Shown: piece after piece, positions 35,134 to 46,843 of the stretch
Numbering within the stretch: the first letter of the stretch is position 1
How the letters are laid out: every line of letters starts with the position of its first letter
Assembly (NCBI GenBank): GCA_023634235.1
Contig: JAMKCF010000016.1
Coordinates: 2,714,001 to 2,778,000, forward strand
Source: Pisaster brevispinus
Lineage: Eukaryota > Echinodermata > Asteroidea > Forcipulatida > Asteriidae
Direction: 5' to 3'
Length of the DNA stretch: 64,000 nt
Made by a program: the position numbers and the translations under genes
The notes under the pieces: generated by a model
Seen by the model: the letters and a program-made list of their open reading frames with translations, nothing else
Databases searched by the model: none
What the model was told of the DNA's origin: nothing

Positions 35134-35457
35134 CTAGTCGTCTTCTTTATAGTATTTCTTCTGTCTGTGGCGTTGGTTAAAAACTGGTGGAGGTAGGCTA
35201 TTGGATAACAGGTGTGTGTCAAAGTAGGCGGTAAAGGATTCTTGGATTTTTGGTTGATTGTATTTGAAGTCGATTGTTTCGGGAGCTCGAGACTTGTGTG
35301 TGTTTTGTGTTTTTCTGGGTTTGTTTTCCAAACTTAAGATGAGTTTTCCGATTTGAAAAAGTTTCTGGCAAATCACAGAGAGAACTTGATCTAATTTGGT
35401 TACCTCTTCCCGAGTAAAGAAAACAATTTTAAAAATTGCTGCGAGAATGTTTTCTGT
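35134..35457 (-). CDS. Possible terminal exon, unidentified, about 108 codons
   Basis: From acceptor-like TTGTACAG (AG at about 35459-35458), a phase-1 frame stays open to TAG at 35136-35134. It reads NILAAIFKIVFFTREE, later VICQKLFQIGKLILSLEN, and ends RQKKYYKEDD. Length, phase and the basic/acidic end would suit a third alternative terminal exon of the phase-1 gene, or an unrelated 3' exon. It has no clear membrane span and no recognised domain. It may be chance in AT-rich DNA. Confidence 0.28.
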   Translation of the reverse strand, partial: TENILAAIFKIVFFTREEVTKLDQVLSVICQKLFQIGKLILSLENKPRKTQNTHKSRAPETIDFKYNQPKIQESFTAYFDTHLLSNSLPPPVFNQRHRQKKYYKEDD

Positions 35458-36232
35458 ACAATGTTGGTCTAATTAACATTTTCCAGGAAGTCAAAGTGAG
35501 TAAGTATACATCTTAATTTTCGCAACCAAGAAAACAAATCTTAAATTCAACTGTTTAGAGCTTCTTGTTTGTTGGCAGATGAAGCAGATGGTTGTTGTAA
35601 TCTTTAAATTTACAAAATAAATGCTAATCTAAGGTGTCTGCCTTTAGCTTTACGTAATGTTATTCCCTGAAATGTTATTCGCTAGAGTTATATGTGCTAA
35701 ATAGTAGTTGCTTTTTTTAACAATGGATGAGCTGAAAGGAATGGTACGGTACATACTCATATAATCTAACAGTTTACGAAGCTACATTTGTATTGTTAGT
35801 ATTATATATTTCTGGTAATGAAACCAAGGACGCATCATAAGTGAACTTAATCGCTATAGCTCACAAGCCTGAGGAAACCTGTAAACAAGAGTGATTGCTA
35901 TGTGAATCAGAAACACCGGTCTGCCTGCACAATTACGAAAAGCAGTAGGCCTATAGCAAGCTGTTACCGGTATCACTTATTCCCTTGTAACTGAAAAGTC
36001 AGCACAATGAAATATCAACCCGTTTAATTTTGCAAAAATGTAAACGTAGGTCTTAGAATTTAAGGAAACAACTCACGAGGTTGAAGGTTCTAACCCTGTC
36101 AACGCCAATTTTACATACTTAAGTACGATGATGACATATTTACACCCATAAGTTTCGCATCCAACCCCACAGGATTGGAAGGAAGTGCTGTACCATTCCT
36201 TTCGAACAAACACAACGAAATGCAAACGTGTA

Positions 36233-36454
36233 CACTCTAACAACTCCCGGGTCAGAATTGACTCAGATTCCGGATATGAGGGTCAGGCTGATCCGGAAGT
36301 GGATTAAAAATGGGATTTAAACTTGAATATTGCGTCAGTGTGACACATTTCTTGGTAATTTTGACGCGAATTCCGAGTCAAACTGACCCCGAAATGGATC
36401 AAACACCACGGGACCTTGATCCGGGTCAATTGTGACCCAGAAGTTTTTAGAGTG
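36233..36454. repeat. TGACCCGG-family foldback, best-preserved copy
   Basis: About 40 bp at each end are inverted matches, starting CACTCTAACAACTCCCGGGT on the left and CACTCTAAAAACTTCTGGGT on the right (reverse). The interior has AAATGGGATTTAAACTTG and GCGAATTCCGAGTCAAACTG, shared with the other copies. It is the reference copy for the family in this window. Confidence 0.8.
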
Positions 36455-36606
36455 CAGGCCTACATAGCCCATTTAGCCTTCCCTGATATATAAGAAAGTC
36501 TGAAATGTTTAAATGAGTCAATGACCTTTATGAAATCGTTGACAATGTTTAGTCATAAGAGTGTATTTTGGGTGTAAATTGTTTAGATGACAGGTAGTTT
36601 ACTCAC

Positions 36607-36637
36607 CGAATTTCCCAAGGTTTCCCTGGCACCCAAT
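36607..36637 (-). CDS. Candidate 31-nt micro-exon
   Basis: Flanked by GTTTACAG and G/GTGAGT. The frame that leads into the 31.1 kb membrane exon reads IGCQGNLGKF, which requires an upstream exon ending in phase 0. The Thr-rich exons end in phase 1, so direct joining is not possible. It is either part of another isoform or not an exon. Confidence 0.25.
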
Positions 36638-36889
36638 CTGTAAACACAAAATTATTAAAAAAAGGTTTTCATGAAGCCACATATGGAAGACATCTGCAGC
36701 AGATTTCAGTTACTGCATCTTATGTAGCATTTTTAAGATTTTTTTTTTTCGTAGTGTACTTACTAAAATTTTTCCCTCTCTAAACAGTCATGCGGGTAGG
36801 CCTACAATCAATCCCTTGGTTCAGAGCCAAGATTAAAAAACACCAAACTGTTTCAAAACGATTATGATAATAAATTTGAATTATAAACC

Positions 36890-36902
36890 GCCCCCCCCCC
36901 CC

Positions 36903-36933
<31 letters not shown>
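36890..36933. repeat. C run followed by A run
   Basis: About 14 C then about 30 A. Homopolymers only. Confidence 0.95.
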
Positions 36934-36936
<3 letters not shown>

Positions 36937-37410
36937 AAACAAACGATTAACGGCATGTGTGTTTCTATGTTCAAACTACTCCGAAGCCTACAGTGATTTA
37001 AATAAATAAAGAAAAAATAAACCCATAAAAAAAAAATAATAACTTTTTCCGACCTTGAAACAAGCGTATTACTCCTGATTCAAACTTAACTTAACTTTTG
37101 GCATCAAAACGTTTTACATTGAACTAGCTCCGCATGTTCGGATGTTTGCCGAAACTAGGAAAAAAATTGGTAAAACAATAATGACCCTTGACAATAACAC
37201 TAAACAAACTTTCTATACATTATGTCTTGTCACGCTAACTGATAAAATATCAAGTTACCTTATTGGCATAAATGCGTGCTATAAAGTGAAAGAACCAATA
37301 AAAAACAGCACCACAAATAATATTGATGAAAAAGTTAAGTTACGAGAAAATTTACTTTGTGATTATTATTATGTTGTGACTTTTGTTATTTTGTGATTGG
37401 AACAACTCAC

Positions 37411-37502
37411 CTCTTCTAGAGACCACGAGTTAAGAGACTATCTTTCTCTACAAAATTATCCTTCTGCCTTGTCCAATAGCAATGCGAGACGGAGTCTTTA
37501 TA
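37411..37502 (-). promoter_or_regulatory. Possible internal TATA promoter and leader exon
   Basis: On the minus strand TATAAAG (37502-37496) lies some 85 bases before a strong donor, GAG/GTGAGT (37411/37410). The interval has no ATG, which fits a non-coding first exon. It lies between the Thr-rich exons and the 31.1 kb membrane exon, so it could start a shorter transcript. Motif-only evidence. Confidence 0.22.
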
Positions 37503-38134
37503 AACCCACGCTTGACTGCGTTGTGTGTACAGAGGACGTGATTCAAACCGAGTACCGTATTTCACGCGCAAGTAGCTTTTTAAATGGCATAAGGCTGGAT
37601 CGAGAGGCAATGCAACTAATATTTACATGTTTGATAGCAACTTCTTTTCTATTACAATTTACAAAATTATAATTATTAAATGGCTAATCACGCCTGATTA
37701 ATCGATATTTTGGTACAAAGATTGTTAGTTATGGGATAATTGACATAATAACTATAACACAATAGCAAAAATACATTTATCTCTGTTCACAAGTGTGTCT
37801 ATAATAAGGATCTCTTCAGCTCAACTTCTTAAATCTGATTCCCAAACGGACAAACTGTAAACTGCATGGATGGGTTCGCTTAAGCGAGTTACGTCAGAAA
37901 CCACTGTAGCAAAAACTATTTAAATCTGGTAACCCGTTCCATGCTAAGCAAAACTCTTCTTTGCTTAAAAATGCTCACTGGAATGTGTCTCAGCAAAGCG
38001 AATGATAGTTGGGTCTGTGGTTGTATTTATGAATGGAGCTGGAACACCAGGGTTCGATTTAACAAAGAGCAAAGACAGATCTTAACTCATTTAAAAATGA
38101 ATCTAATCTTTAGTGCTTTGTGAAACCTGCCATG

Positions 38135-38264
38135 GGGCCCATTTCCATGGCACTGCAGGCTAGCCACAGAATGCTGCAGACCCAAGTTAAGCATGTGAAT
38201 CTATGGGCTGTAAGCGCAGAATTCCGCAGTAAGAAGTGCCATGAAACTAGTCCTTGGTGGGCCC
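38135..38264. repeat. Degenerate GGGCCC-family foldback
   Basis: GGGCCCATTTCCATGGCACT on the left and GAAGTGCCATGAAACTAGT...GGGCCC on the right. The interior has GCTGTAAGCGCAGAATTCCG. Old copy. Confidence 0.6.
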
Positions 38265-39239
38265 AGACTGTGTCACAGTTTCAATGTGCTAACAAGCAAG
38301 TTAAAATGATGCAATGAGTCTTAGTTTTGGATTAGTGTAAATGTCCAGATACGAAATGATGATACAAACATGAAAATGAATAAAGTTAATAAACAGAACA
38401 CATAAATACGAACACAACCATAGATCTGTTGAATAAACACAGATGTCAAATGGCAGTTTTTGAAAATCTTAAGCCATTGATCGACCGCTTTTACGTCACA
38501 AATCATGTAAAGCGCCCTCACCGAGGGTAAAAGAATGTCTCCCATTGGTTGATGAATGTAAAGTCTATACGGGACGCGCGCGTTTCCACTGTCTGCTATA
38601 TGGCGGCAAAATGTATACGATAAAACAAGCTTTACACACAACAGGTCAAATGACACACCCAAGCAAAGTAGCACTGATAACGACGATGACACAGGGTAGA
38701 TATTATTTTTTTAAATAATGTTAGAAGTTTAATGACCACCGTGATAAGAATTTTTTTAGATATCACCAATGAACCAGGAAGTGATGGTACAGCATTTTAA
38801 CCATTGTTCAATTAAAAAAACATCAGATAATTCAGTATTGTTAAAATGGGTCCATAATCCCTTTGATTGATTGTAACTAAGGAACTTGTGATTCATCAAC
38901 AGGATCCTGTTTGGGGGCTGGGGAACAAACACATTTCCTCTGAAGGGGAAGTACGGTCTGACTTGAAGGGGAAACAAGATAAAAACCACATATTTCACAT
39001 TTGCGCAAAAATCTGTCCAGACCAGCAAATAAATCAGGCTGAAATTTACTATGTAGTCAGTTATCTGATATAAGGATATATCAGATAGAAGAAAGTAATG
39101 TCATTTTCAACAATGTTAGTAATGTGTCCCTTTTTTTAAATGACGACATTTAGAAGGGACTAGTTTTCAATAATTGTTCTCGGTGAATTTGTACAATTGG
39201 TCCTCAGATCGAACATCCTTGCTTTACGTCATTCATTCT

Positions 39240-39325
39240 ATTAAAAAAAAAACTCCCGTGACCAAGATTCCGGGTCCCGTGGGACCTAATTTCGGGTCAA
39301 TTTTGATCTGGGAGTTCTTTAGAGA
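39240..39325. repeat. Short deletion derivative of the TGACCCGG family
   Basis: ACTCCCGTGACCAAGATTCC and AATTTCGGGTCAATTTTGAT followed by CTGGGAGTTCTTTAGAGA: both ends nearly adjoining, interior lost. Confidence 0.55.
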
Positions 39326-39897
39326 ATGGATTAACACACGTGAATGAAAGAGTGTCATTTTGTTGGCTTTAAATATAGAGATGGTTGTGCTCTCAATTCA
39401 ACTTTTGTTTGTAAAATACCAATTGGATCATCCCTAAAAAATAGCCATTTCGAAACGATGGAATTTATTAGTTGTAGCCTTCGATTTATGACATCAACAA
39501 ATATGGTTTCCGAGGAACATTGTAACATCATAAAGTAATACTGCGACAATACCTAGTTGATAAACAAATAAAAACAGAAGATCCTGAAAAACAATACACG
39601 ATACCTGAAAGATGGTATAAGCAAGGAAACACTAAACAAAATAGCAGTCAAAACAAAAGTTAATACTCGTATTAGGTAGTAATGATAATCCAAACCTCAT
39701 GATCCCTTTCACCATAGAAAACCATAGCTACCATCGGTTTTATAACAAGCATTTTAGTTTTTCTTGCGTCATTATGCAATGTACAGCTGATAATGGGTAG
39801 CTGGCAGATGTTTTTGTAAATGTTTTTGTTAATGATTAATATAACCTTTCATTCTTTGTATTATTTTCAACAATTCCTGCGATGTGAGACTTGGAAA

Positions 39898-40197
39898 AGA
39901 CCCCTTGCTTATGACGTCGTACTCTCAAATAGCACCCTCACTGAGGCACCAAAAGGCTATCATTAGACGTTAGCTGTTGTTTATGCGTAAAGATGGGTGC
40001 GTGACCTCAGCGTATCAGCAGTGTTGCGCATTAATGCAATAGATCCATAGGCCCCTTGCGTAACGCAAAACGCTGCAGGTACGCCGAGGTCACGCGCACG
40101 TTTTTATGCCCAAAGAACAGCCATCGGCCAATGATCTGCCTCTTTTGGCCTCAGTGAGGGCGCTTTCTGAGAGTGTGACGTCATATGGAAGGGGTCT
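39898..40197. repeat. 300-bp foldback element with arms of about 130 bp
   Basis: The left arm starts AGACCCCTTGCTTATGACGT. The right arm, read in reverse, starts AGACCCCTTCCATATGACGT. Both continue through CACCCTCACTGAGG / CGCCCTCACTGAGG and CGTGACCTCAGCGTA / CGTGACCTCGGCGTA. Only the central 50 or so bases are unpaired. It lies in the intron just 3' of the Thr-rich exon of the minus-strand gene. Confidence 0.8.
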
Positions 40198-40369
40198 ATA
40201 GAGAAATTGAAATAACTGACTCTTTCAGAAACCGTTAACATACAATCAAAGCGAAGACACAATTATTGCGTGCAGTAATCGAAGAAGGCGTGCCCAACAA
40301 CAAACAGCAAAAAGGCTTCAGAAGGTTTGGCCTGTTTCAGTAAAAACAGCCACCAACTCAAAGAAGTAC

Positions 40370-40687
40370 CTTCATCACAAAGACTCGTGCACCGCGTTGT
40401 CGTTTCAGGCGTGTTGGCAGTGGTTGATGGAATAAGGGGATATGTACTATTGGTCATTTCAGTTGAACCGTTGGTCATTTCAGTAGAACCAGTGATCCTT
40501 TCACTTGGACCAGCGGGGGTTGTACTTTCATTAATAGAACCAGTAACAGTATTGATTGTAGTCGATGATTCAGTGGAACTTAAATTTGATGTTGTTTGCG
40601 TAGTGGGGGACATTGTGGTTTCTTGTGTTGGGAAAGTTGGGGTTGAAGTGTCTTGTGGTGTCGTGGTAGTGGTGGTGCTCATGTCAG
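40370..40687 (-). CDS. Mucin-like Thr/Ser-rich stalk exon, 106 codons, phase 1-1
   Basis: Acceptor ATCCACAG (AG at 40689-40688) and donor GATGAAG/GTACTT (40370/40369). It begins DMSTTTTTTPQDTSTPT and is more than 40% Thr/Ser with Pro, typical of O-glycosylated stalks. It has several N-x-S/T sites (for example NLS, NES, NGS, NST) and near the end one Cys pair, TRCTSLCDE. Its phase lets it accept 42.1 kb and donate to the 31.1 kb or 22.8 kb membrane exons. On the plus strand the same DNA gives a Val-rich frame, which is the shadow. Confidence 0.65.
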
Positions 40688-41394
40688 CTGTGGATGTAAG
40701 ATCTAAACCATAAGTTCACATTTAACTAGAACCAAAATATCCACAGGTTTATCGACAAACTGAAAACTCAAAGATGTAAACACATATCTTAAGGAAAAAA
40801 AGAAATAAACTAATATAGGACAAATAAATGAGCACCGTAAATAATGAAAGGATAAATGAAAAATTATCAAATTATTTATAAGCTCTTAGGGTGGGGGATG
40901 GGCTCAGTTCCTTTAGTGGTTAATGTCATTCACCTGTTACACCTGAATCATGATCGTAAGAGAACACACAGGAAACTTCATTATGGTAACTGTCAAGACG
41001 CATTGCTAGTAACGGAAGACTGAGGGCCAACATGGACGTTAACTTTTTTGTGCTTAAACTTTAAAAACCCTTTAGTGAGGGCTAATAACTATGTCAAGGC
41101 ACAGGTTATTTATTTTACTGTTTTCTCATAAGCGCAACACCCTGGAGGAGTCAATGTCATCGATATCCTAGACTGGACTATTCCTCCTATCTCGGAGGGT
41201 GGGGGTCATGTCCCAGGGTTGTCTGGTTTTCAAAAGGGGCTGAAATATTCACTAATGTACTCCGTGCACCAAATTGTACGGGCATACAGACAACCAGATC
41301 TGAACCTCAATAATGGAAGCGATCTGTTCTTTGAAGCAGGCTTTCAGATTTCTTACTGGCAGCCTTTTCGACATCCCTCCCGCTAATCAAATGT

Positions 41395-41491
41395 GTTGGC
41401 TTACTGGGATGCCAGTAATAGGGAACCTTCCCGTGTTTGTGTATTTACTGGAGTTACTCCCTTACTGAAGCAGCTCTATGAAACTGGGCCC
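41395..41491. repeat. Half element of the GGGCCC family
   Basis: CTGAAGCAGCTCTATGAAAC then TGGGCCC marks the right end. The left half is eroded. Confidence 0.45.
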
Positions 41492-41750
41492 GTACTTATA
41501 CTTACAACTCAAATATTTTTCCAATCGACATTCACACATTCACACTTTACAGATTAAGAGAGATCCTTAATTAAATAGGCAGTGTTAATAGATAATTTAA
41601 AATAAACAAATAATCAATTTAACAGTTTTAAACACAAAAAGAATTAAACATGTACTGTACATGTATGATAGCAATCAAAGAAAATATTTGGTGGTGGTTA
41701 TTCAAAAAGTTAGGAGAATAAAGTGACATGGTCTTTAAACGCACGAAAGA

Positions 41751-41995
41751 TCGGGTTGAGGGTACGGTCGGAACTGACCGAATTCCCGTGTACCAAGGGA
41801 GACTTGACCCATTTCTGGGACAGGCTGACCCAGAAACTGGCTTTTAAAAAATGGTATTTCAACTCGGATTCTTTGTCAGTTTGACAAGTCGCTGGCTCAC
41901 TTTGACATAGATTCCGGGACCCACTGAACCAGATATGACTCAGGCCACACCGGACCAAGACTCCGGGTCAATTTTGACCTGGGAGGTTTTAACAA
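41751..41995. repeat. TGACCCGG-family foldback copy
   Basis: Contains GGGACAGGCTGACCCAGAAA, TGGTATTTCAACTCGGATTC and ACTCCGGGTCAATTTTGACC, then CTGGGAGGTTTTAACAACTC at the right. Termini approximate. Confidence 0.55.
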
Positions 41996-42089
41996 CTCTT
42001 CTTTTCATTGAAAATATTCGAGCAAATGACAATTGACTGGAAGCACAATGGACTTTAAGTTACCGTAAACTACACTCTCAGAAGGCTAC

Positions 42090-42167
42090 CTGATAACTTG
42101 GTCGTTTGTTGCGCTTTGACGGTTTCCTCCATGGTCGCAGGGGTTACTGGTATGTCATTTAATAACT
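42090..42167 (-). CDS. Small Thr-rich exon, 26 codons, phase 1-1
   Basis: Acceptor TTTAG and donor TTATCAG/GTAGCC. It reads LLNDIPVTPATMEETVKAQQ, then TTKLS. The G left from the 43.1 kb donor completes Glu, and its own last G completes Ala at the start of the 40.7 kb exon. An alternative AG two bases later would put a stop in frame, so 42167 is preferred. Confidence 0.55.
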
Positions 42168-43097
42168 CTAAAGATAAGGTTAGGCAAATAAAGTAAGACT
42201 ATTTTCTACTTTAAATAGCGCATTCTTTCACTAGAACAGACGATTACCACCCATGATAACGACTGTGGTACCAGTTGATGACGTAACAACCATGGTACTC
42301 ACGATGAATGGAAATGTATGTTTATGTCGGGTGTGTGCACTTCTCAAGCTACGCAACCATCTTTTGCCAACCTGAACGTTTGAAACCTATAGGTGATGAC
42401 TTAATGTGTTTTGGGGCAAAGTTTCAGTCAATCAATCAGAGACTACAATACGAGTCTTAAATCCAAAATTCTAGCCACTGTCCGCCATTTTAGTTTAAAC
42501 TTGCACACGTCCTACGCAGCCCAGACCCCGGCTAAGTAATGACAATATCGCATCGAGGACGATTTCTACGGAGCTCTGGAAATGCCATCTGACCTATTTA
42601 TTTTCTTTAATAGTTTACAAGAAGATGCCAACATCATAAAAGTAAGATGTCGACTTCGCGAGATATTAATTTTGGGATACGACATCCTGAAAATAATTAT
42701 CAACAAGAAAGTTGAGACATCAAAAGTTGTTAAATGTTTTCTTCCATTGAGCTGTGTACAAATTATGCATGCATACAGGCAATGATCATGCTTATTCTGT
42801 AAACGTGATGTCATGAGTTGCATACCATAGTTTATTGGGTGTTAGTAGATTTTTTTAATTTGCACAAAGGTTTTTGCAAATTAATTTTAGCTCCTTGATA
42901 TCATATACAAGAGATGGCTGCTGTAGCTGATGAGAGATGCTGCATGCGTCTTCACGGTACATTTGATCGTAGAAAACTGTGATTATGATGGGGTGCATGC
43001 ATGCTTTGTCTCTAAACTGAGGTTGTTTTGTTTTCTTCTGTGGTGATAATGAGCAACTGGAAGCACTGCGTGTTAATTCTGGTTATTGCATATTTAC

Positions 43098-43151
43098 CTG
43101 GAGTTTCGGTCGGCGGCTGTGTTGTAGTTGCTGGTTTCGCTGTTGTGGTAA
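43098..43151 (-). CDS. Small Thr/Pro exon, 18 codons, phase 1-1
   Basis: Acceptor CCTAACAG and donor CCAG/GTAAAT. It reads TTTAKPATTTQPPTETP, an O-glycosylation-prone linker. It joins in frame to 42167-42090. Upstream it would accept the 49.8 kb candidate (completing Val). Confidence 0.6.
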
Positions 43152-43896
43152 CTGTTAGGTCATGCAATTTACAAATACAGTGGGTTAATTGTCAGGGAGT
43201 TACTGTCTTCGTTAACACAGCATCACAGTGTTTGCTTAGAACCTAAATGCTACATGAACAATCATCAAAGTCAAGGCTAGTTAACGTTATCCAAAGGCAT
43301 CTATTGAAATCCACGGCCCAACTTTGCAAAGAAATCAAGTGTACAGTCTGAAGAAAACAAGTCGACGACAATGACAACATGTGTCTCTCAAAACAAAAAG
43401 ACTGCTAAATAAAACACTACATTGTACATGCAAATCTCAGTCTCAGTGTTTTCCGAACTGCAAAATTCGTACCAGTGGGCAAAAATCACTGGGTCTGATA
43501 CCATGAAGGACACGTAGATCGACAACGACAGCATAAAAAGCAATGTGTATCTTGTTGAAATCGTCATAAAGCAATCGGTCTCTCGTTTATAGATATTCCT
43601 ATAAGAAAATTGACCCCAACAATATTGAACTTCTCATATGTCATGTATAATGAAAGCAACCAATACCCATATGCTAATTACTGAATTGGTTAGCATAGAG
43701 ACGAGGATACAGGCCTTGAAATGTTTCAACAGATATTTACAGTTTCCTCAAAGGGTGCCCTTAAGGAGAAGCTTGGTGCCCTTGCCATTTCAAAAACGAT
43801 GCATCAGGCCTGACGCTGCTCAAAGTTACAACACCTATTTGCTTGAATATCATGGATACAGGTCGACTGGTCATCACTTTCTGTTGTACGGTACGC

Positions 43897-44120
43897 CCTA
43901 TTATTATATAACTATATAATAATAGGAAAATCTAGTTGCAGTCTTATTTATTATTATTATATAATTATATAATAATAATAAAAAAATCAGCCATAATCTT
44001 GTTTAAAGACAAACAGAATATCATCATGAACATAAAATATATAGGTCAGAACAACCAAACAACACAATCCTGAATGTTACTACATGTATAATTAGGAAAA
44101 TCTAGTTGCAGTCTTATATA
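43897..44120. repeat. AT palindromes and a 24-bp direct repeat
   Basis: A perfect 14-bp-arm palindrome (CCTATTATTATATA, loop AC) sits at 43897-43926, and a second AT palindrome around 43950-43980. The text AGGAAAATCTAGTTGCAGTC then TTAT occurs at about 43924 and again at about 44095. Confidence 0.7.
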
Positions 44121-44129
44121 GATCTGCGT

Positions 44130-46660
44130 TGTAGACGTACAATGCCACATCCTATACTGATAAATGTATTCATTTATTTATTTATAATATGCAAACTGAT
44201 TATATATCATTATGTAAACTCCAAACATTCCAACATCATCTGGAAATGTTGAATAATAATTTTTTTTCTATGACCGTGTACACCGATAAAACACAAATTC
44301 ATGATTTCCCCCCCAAAATAGCTTCCTGTTCAACCCACGCAAAACAAATATTCCTTAATTTCCTTGTTCAAATCGGCCCCGTTAAATTCAACACCAATGA
44401 TTTAAAACTGCAAGATCTGGGGTTTGTTTTTTATGTCCGTTTACAAATGAGTCCGGTTGGCCTTTGAATGTGTTTGCTTGTGCTGCAGGGCTAGGGTATA
44501 AGCTCAACAATACAACACCGCGTCCGCACAGACCGGCACAGACACATTAAAAACATACTGACATAGCAGGCCTACGTGTACATGTACACATTGAGCTCTT
44601 GAATATTATAATAAGCTTGGCATAATGCCAGACACTCATAAATTACAGGAGAGGAATTTCGTCATCTCGTGGAAAAGCAAGGGAAATACCCCTTACATCA
44701 TCGCAACAAATGTGTACAGTCTAAACAGGAACTTGGGTGTTGTCATCACGCCATAAATTTGACTACAATGTACACGACGTTCAGTACATGTACATACATG
44801 TACGTACATGTACGTACATGTGTGTACTGTACAACTACAGTCTGCATTCATGTGTCTCGGAGTCCCTCTATCCCGGGTTTTCAAAATGCACTGCAGCTGT
44901 AGTATACATGTACCTGCACAAACACCGCTGATAGCAAAAACAAACATTCAGGAAATGTGAAAGAAGTACATTTCCTGAAAGAAAAAAAACAAACATTAAC
45001 CTTATGTGATTTTTTAAAGAACATAACTTAAGTAAAGACTACATATTTCAGTCCCTACAAAACTTTTCCAGATGCAAGTCCTCCTGTTAAAATGTATAAT
45101 CATATCAGAATATAGATGACGGAGTCTCATCTTTCAGTGATTCCACTGTTTTGTACAAGTTAAACTTTATGCTTTGATACTATCAAACTGGGTGTCAAGT
45201 CAACAACAATGCACTACAGGATTATTGAAACTGTCGAGGTACAACCACGGGGTGGCCGCCCCCCTCCACTTTGTTTATTTTGTTGGTATTTCTTCTTGAC
45301 GTTGTTAAAACTTGGTCTTTCTTACCCATATTACCAGAAATATAATGTGTATCGATACAAATGACTGCTTGCTGTATAATAATAACTCCCACCTCTGACT
45401 ATAACTGTCCACGTTCATGTTTAGTGTAGTGTTTCACTTTCAAATCATACATAACATGTAAACAATTGTTTTGATTTCAGCTAGATATTTTCAATGATTC
45501 AACAACTTCATTGTACATGTACTATGAAACCAAAGAACTGTAATAACCGTCTAGTATCTTATCTCATGAAATCTCCCGTAAGAGTCACATGTTATTTGGA
45601 ACGATTACTTCCTCATAAAACAAGTGAGTACATTGGCACATGCAGCGAGTCTGTATGTTGTTGCACCTCTATGGTTGCACATAGTAGATTCTCATGCCAC
45701 ATAAGCCTATTTATTTTTTCTCCTCCGCCCATGGATATTTTTAAAATTTTATTTTTTTTCAGGTCCTCCACAGCCATCCAGAAACACATGCCAAAAGTTG
45801 GAAGCAGTGTGTTAGTTTAGTTTGTTCACCCTGAAAAATCTCATTGCAAATGCACTGCCTCAGCTCCAACGGGAGCTTCGGTTTGTACAACCTTTCCCGT
45901 CAGGGGTCATGGCCTTTTCATTAATTATCCTTATCCAAGATTTGTTATCATCACATAAAGCCTCTGGAAGGCCTAGGAGATGGTTTTGACAGGGTAAAGG
46001 TTATTTCCAATTCTAAAGGTCAACAAAATCTTGGGATGGGGTTTGGAAGGTTAGGGGGCCGGGCGTCATCAACCATTCATTAACAACAGCTTGAGAGGAA
46101 AAGGAGCAAAACTACTTAATTTTTCAGGCAAAAAGCATCTCTAGTCCCCCTGCGGTACGTTACAATTTGCCCAAATCTACTAATCACCCATATGTAAATT
46201 AATTTAAAATTATTTTTAGATGCAGGGCAGCAACAATTCGACATGCAAAAGAATTTATTAATTTTTTTTTTTTTAGATCACTGAAAATGTAGTATAAATT
46301 AGTCTGCCTGTGTTTCTGTTTTGTAGGTTTAGTTGACATTTTCCCACAAATGAAGACTTGTTTACGTTTTGTACTAAATCCCTTGGGACAAATTCCCTAA
46401 GCTGTATGGAAAAGTATAACCATAGCAACAGCAGCAGAGCAAACTACCATGAGGTGTTACCATAGTAACTGGTTATCTGCAAACCGTTATGAGCATTCTG
46501 ATGATTACATTGAAGCCTCGATAACGAAGGTTCCAGACTTTGTGCTCTGTAATGCTGGTACACGAAGCATTGAACTACATCATGTACACAAGTGTACAGT
46601 ACCTACTGCAATTGACAACAGAATATAGATAGATAAATTGCATTTTATATTTTTATCTGA
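44130..46660. other. No supported gene
   Basis: AT-rich DNA with GTACATGTAC-type tracts at 44765-44825. Two weak plus-strand exon-like stretches (45481-45625 and 45763-45819) were examined and not accepted. Confidence 0.4.
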
Positions 46661-46674
46661 AAATTTCCATAATA

Positions 46675-46843
46675 GACCTTATGCACATGACCTCATTAAA
46701 GTAGGGCGCCCTCGCGTAAAGGTCAAAAGGAAGCTGTTCATTGGTCAATCCTATGCGCCTCGCATTCAAAACTGTGCCTTTCCACTGTTTCATCATCGGT
46801 TTACCTCCAAGATGGCAGCTGTATGACGGCAATGCATAAGGTC
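46675..46843. repeat. MITE with GACCTTATGCA ends
   Basis: GACCTTATGCA at 46675-46685 is matched inversely at 46833-46843. The interior is relatively GC-rich (GGGCGCCCTCGCGTAAAGGT, CAAGATGGCAGC) against AT-rich flanks. No coding capacity. Confidence 0.6.

Noticed and set aside
38321..38692. 123-codon minus-strand frame with hydrophobic start
   Set aside because: Overlaps foldback-like sequence (GCGCCCTCACCGAGGG) and has no acceptor/donor logic.
40327..40713. Val-rich plus-strand frame
   Set aside because: Exact complement of the Thr/Ser-rich exon; the minus strand has the matching splice sites and phase.
45481..45625. Plus-strand exon after TTGATTTCAG, ending at a GTGAGT donor
   Set aside because: All three frames contain stops; only a 20-codon end (LDIFNDSTTSLYMYYETKEL) would be coding. 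No upstream exon.
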